Source: an uncultured Oscillospiraceae bacterium (GTDB lineage: Bacteria > Bacillota > Clostridia > Oscillospirales > Oscillospiraceae). Taken from it: a stretch of 35,044 bases of DNA. How positions within the stretch are numbered: position 1 is the stretch's first letter; the number at the start of each line of letters is the position of its first letter. The DNA lies in contig CANRIF010000014.1 in assembly GCA_947630645.1 (NCBI GenBank), positions 1 through 35,044 on the forward strand, written 5' to 3'. A model generated the notes under the pieces. The model saw nothing but the letters and a program-made list of their open reading frames with translations, was not told the origin of the DNA and did no database searches. Below are positions 32,807-35,044 of the stretch, one piece after another. Made by a program: the position numbers and the translations under genes.

Positions 32807-34489
32807 CTATGCTGTTTTATCGCTGATAACATGAAGTTCGTTCTTGTTGTTCTCTATAAACTCCACGATTCGGCGATATTGGTCGGCAAAGTTAAAGACT
32901 ATATCAACAGTGCCGTCCTCATGGATATAAATTGTATCGACCAATTCCACAAGCAGTCCACGGGTCAGGGATTTAATATTCCTATGGGCTAAAAAAGTTG
33001 ATAAATAAGGGTCTTGCGTAGTGACGCCTTTGGCATATGCCTCTTGCTCTGCTTTGATGTGTTCCACCTGTGCTTGCAGCGTCTCGACCTTTTCTGCTGT
33101 CGTGGCTTTGATACGGCGGTATTGGTCGTGGGTAATATCCCCATTCTTCCAATCCGTGTAAAGTCCGTCTAAAAGAGCGGTAGCTTTTTCCAGCTCTTTC
33201 GTTCGTAGCTGCAACATGGCGTTAAGGCGGCTGGATTCGGTATTCACCACTGATGTACGGTTAATTTCCTCTATGATCTCTGACAGAGATGCAACGAGTT
33301 CAATTTGCTTTTGTATCGTAGTGAGTACCACGTGTTCCAAAACGTCTAGCCTTATGGAATGTTTGCTGCATCGTCCTTTTTCCCTGGCCGTCCGGCAGTG
33401 ATAATAGACAAGCCCCCGTGAGGAGTGACGTACCATGCTCTTCCCGCAATCTGGACAGCGAACGAGGCCGGAAAACAAATATACTTTTTGTTTTCCCGGT
33501 GCCGTTCTAGTGTCCCTGATGTGCAAAGACTGGGCCGTATCAAACAGATCCTTGTCTACAATGGGCGGTATCGCATTTTCAACAACATACCAGTCGTTTT
33601 CTGGTACGGATGTACGGCGGTGGACTTTATAACTGATGACTTTTTGCCGGCCTTGCCGCATAGTACCTATATATAGTGGGTCTTGCAGCATTCGGCTAAT
33701 CGTTGTTGGACACCAAAGACCATCATTGGTAACAGCATGAGGATTCTCATAGTGAAATCCTTTGGCACGCTTATACGCTGTCGGGTTCGGAACACCGAGA
33801 TCATTCAGTTTCTTGGCTATTCCTGCTTTGCTCATGCCGGCCACAAACCAGGTGAACATATCCCGCACTACTTGGGCGGCTTGTTCATCTATGAGGAGAG
33901 AATTTTTGTCCTGCGGGTCTTTCTCGTACCCATAGGGGGCAAAAGCCCCGATAAACTCGCCGTTTTCCATTTTATGCTTGAATGTCCTGCGTACATCTGC
34001 AGAGGTTTTATAGGCGTATTGCTCATTCATAAAGCCAGTGATACTGACCTCCAGCCCATGAACGACCTCTGAATCAAGGTATGTGTCCATACGCGGTTGA
34101 TACAGACTGATGAAGCGGACGCCATACAACGGCAAAAACTCTTCCAGGAAATGGCCCTGGTTTGCGCTATTGCGAAAAGCCCTTGAAAGGTTTTTGACGA
34201 TAATACAGTTGATTCGCCCGGATTTAATATCTGCGACCATCCGCTGAAAGCTCTCGCGTTCAATGTCCGTTGTGCCGCTGGTGCCGTCGTCTATGTAAGT
34301 ATCAACAACTTCAAAAAAGCCATCTGGGAAAAAGTTTGGCAGTTCATCTGTCAAAATCTTATCTTGATTTATAACAGATTCAGAAACCATGTTGCCATCC
34401 TCACGGGACAAACGGATATACTTACCAACTTTCCAAACGATACGCCGGTCTTGGTCCTTGCTTGCCGCTGATTTTCGGATTCTTGCCAT
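32807..34489 (-). CDS. Large serine recombinase (resolvase + recombinase + zinc-ribbon + DUF4368-like C-terminus)
   Basis: 560 aa; 'YIRLSREDGN', 'YIDDGTSGTTDIERESFQRMVADIKSGRINCIIVKNLSRAFRNSANQGHFLEEFLP', 'GLVRCPDCGKSMVRHSSRGLVYYHCRTAREKGRCSKHSI'. Confidence 0.95.
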   Translation of the reverse strand: MARIRKSAASKDQDRRIVWKVGKYIRLSREDGNMVSESVINQDKILTDELPNFFPDGFFEVVDTYIDDGTSGTTDIERESFQRMVADIKSGRINCIIVKNLSRAFRNSANQGHFLEEFLPLYGVRFISLYQPRMDTYLDSEVVHGLEVSITGFMNEQYAYKTSADVRRTFKHKMENGEFIGAFAPYGYEKDPQDKNSLLIDEQAAQVVRDMFTWFVAGMSKAGIAKKLNDLGVPNPTAYKRAKGFHYENPHAVTNDGLWCPTTISRMLQDPLYIGTMRQGRQKVISYKVHRRTSVPENDWYVVENAIPPIVDKDLFDTAQSLHIRDTRTAPGKQKVYLFSGLVRCPDCGKSMVRHSSRGLVYYHCRTAREKGRCSKHSIRLDVLEHVVLTTIQKQIELVASLSEIIEEINRTSVVNTESSRLNAMLQLRTKELEKATALLDGLYTDWKNGDITHDQYRRIKATTAEKVETLQAQVEHIKAEQEAYAKGVTTQDPYLSTFLAHRNIKSLTRGLLVELVDTIYIHEDGTVDIVFNFADQYRRIVEFIENNKNELHVISDKTA

Positions 34490-34532
34490 TCTTTTGAGGA
34501 GCCTCCTTTTCCTCCTCGCTATGACCGATGAT

Positions 34533-34556
34533 TTATTATATCATATATAATAAACC
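34533..34556. promoter_or_regulatory. AT-rich inverted repeat upstream of the recombinase (candidate operator/promoter)
   Basis: tttattatat-cat-atataataaa symmetric element; on - strand contains a TATAAT-like -10. Confidence 0.45.
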
Positions 34557-34559
34557 AAA

Positions 34560-34823
34560 TCAATTCTTGAGACCGATAAAATACTGCCGAAGTATATTTT
34601 CAAGCGGCTTTTTGTCATTTTGAAATGAAATGTGGACAGGCGTATTTCCGACGCGAAAGCAATATGGATTTCCGATTTGTGAGACAAAATTTTCCAGCCG
34701 TTGTACGGATGTTTTTCCGTTGATTGTTATGTCGGAAATGTCCGACAAGGTATTCTTATCCATGCACTCGGTTGCCCTAATTTTAAAATTGAAAAGCTGC
34801 TCGCTGGTCATCATGTCGGACAC
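34560..34823 (-). CDS. Small uncharacterised mobile-element protein (possibly DUF6870-like)
   Basis: 87 aa ORF MSDMMTSEQLFNFKIRATECMDKNTLSDISDITINGKTSVQRLENFVSQIGNPYCFRVGNTPVHISFQNDKKPLENILRQYFIGLKN; GGAGG upstream; same strand as recombinase. Confidence 0.65.
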   Translation of the reverse strand: MSDMMTSEQLFNFKIRATECMDKNTLSDISDITINGKTSVQRLENFVSQIGNPYCFRVGNTPVHISFQNDKKPLENILRQYFIGLKN

Positions 34824-34903
34824 CTCCTTTCTAGTGTACGTGGATGCTTTAAAAGTTATGCTGATAGTACTATGGACGAGAAAATATACTTTGACAGAAC
34901 TTG

Positions 34904-35044
34904 TTACCTGGGGTAGAAGAAGCCCTGAAAAACAACGTCCTGTGCGCCGTCGGCCATCACAAAACGCCCCTGCGAGTACTTAGGTATAAGGGCGTCCGCC
35001 CGTCCGTCGCCCAGGATGATGGTGCTAAGTGTCGTGTCCGCCTT
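34904..35044 (-). CDS. C-terminal fragment of an unidentified protein, truncated by the window end
   Basis: - strand open frame KADTTLSTIILGDGRADALIPKYSQGRFVMADGAQDVVFQGFFYPR*. Confidence 0.55.
   Translation of the reverse strand, partial: KADTTLSTIILGDGRADALIPKYSQGRFVMADGAQDVVFQGFFYPR

Larger units (their letters stand above)
32786..35044. mobile_element. Edge of an integrated mobile element (serine-recombinase-type IME/ICE or phage-like), continuing beyond the window
   Basis: Sharp fall from GC-rich host DNA to lower-GC DNA at ~32790; serine recombinase reading outward to the junction; adjacent uncharacterised small ORFs. Confidence 0.72.

Noticed and set aside
32133-32834. 234-aa + strand ORF rich in [12 protein letters not shown] repeats
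   Set aside because: It is the antisense reading of the collagen-like repeats; the - strand frame has the proper G-X-Y pattern and C-terminal domain.

Overview
The window is a ~35 kb, mostly high-GC chromosomal segment of a Clostridia-type commensal; the Oscillospiraceae-like assignment is an inference from gene content and repeats. It starts with a 5S rRNA. Next comes a + strand block with GNATs, CrcB, AlkD-like and MGMT-like alkylation repair, DUF3267, an AAC(6')-like acetyltransferase, YbaK and a HAD phosphatase. After that are pheA (-), a FAD oxidoreductase/DUF6020/GtrA cluster (-), a complete rnfCDGEAB operon (-), a DUF2975/YozG-type HTH pair and an XRE membrane protein (+). Then tdk-udk (-) lies divergent to a BMP-type nucleoside ABC transporter (+), followed by two paralogous WG-repeat secreted proteins that bracket hpf, vanZ and a SAM-I riboswitch-metK-ahcY unit. 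The right end is the edge of a mobile element: a large serine recombinase that abuts, in frame, a start-less collagen-like gene. Main observations: (1) a complete leader-peptide attenuator upstream of pheA, made of a promoter, SD, the Phe-rich peptide MVFSFTAHFSFFTFFARG and an intrinsic terminator, in a lineage where T-boxes are expected; (2) a collagen-like (exosporium-type) gene apparently interrupted by a serine-recombinase element, so excision might restore it; (3) a duplicated WG-repeat expression cassette (promoter+gene+terminator) with ongoing internal repeat expansion; (4) a run of five strong stem-loops after the nucleoside transporter operon; (5) a 20-bp perfect palindrome directly upstream of a DUF2975/HTH promoter.
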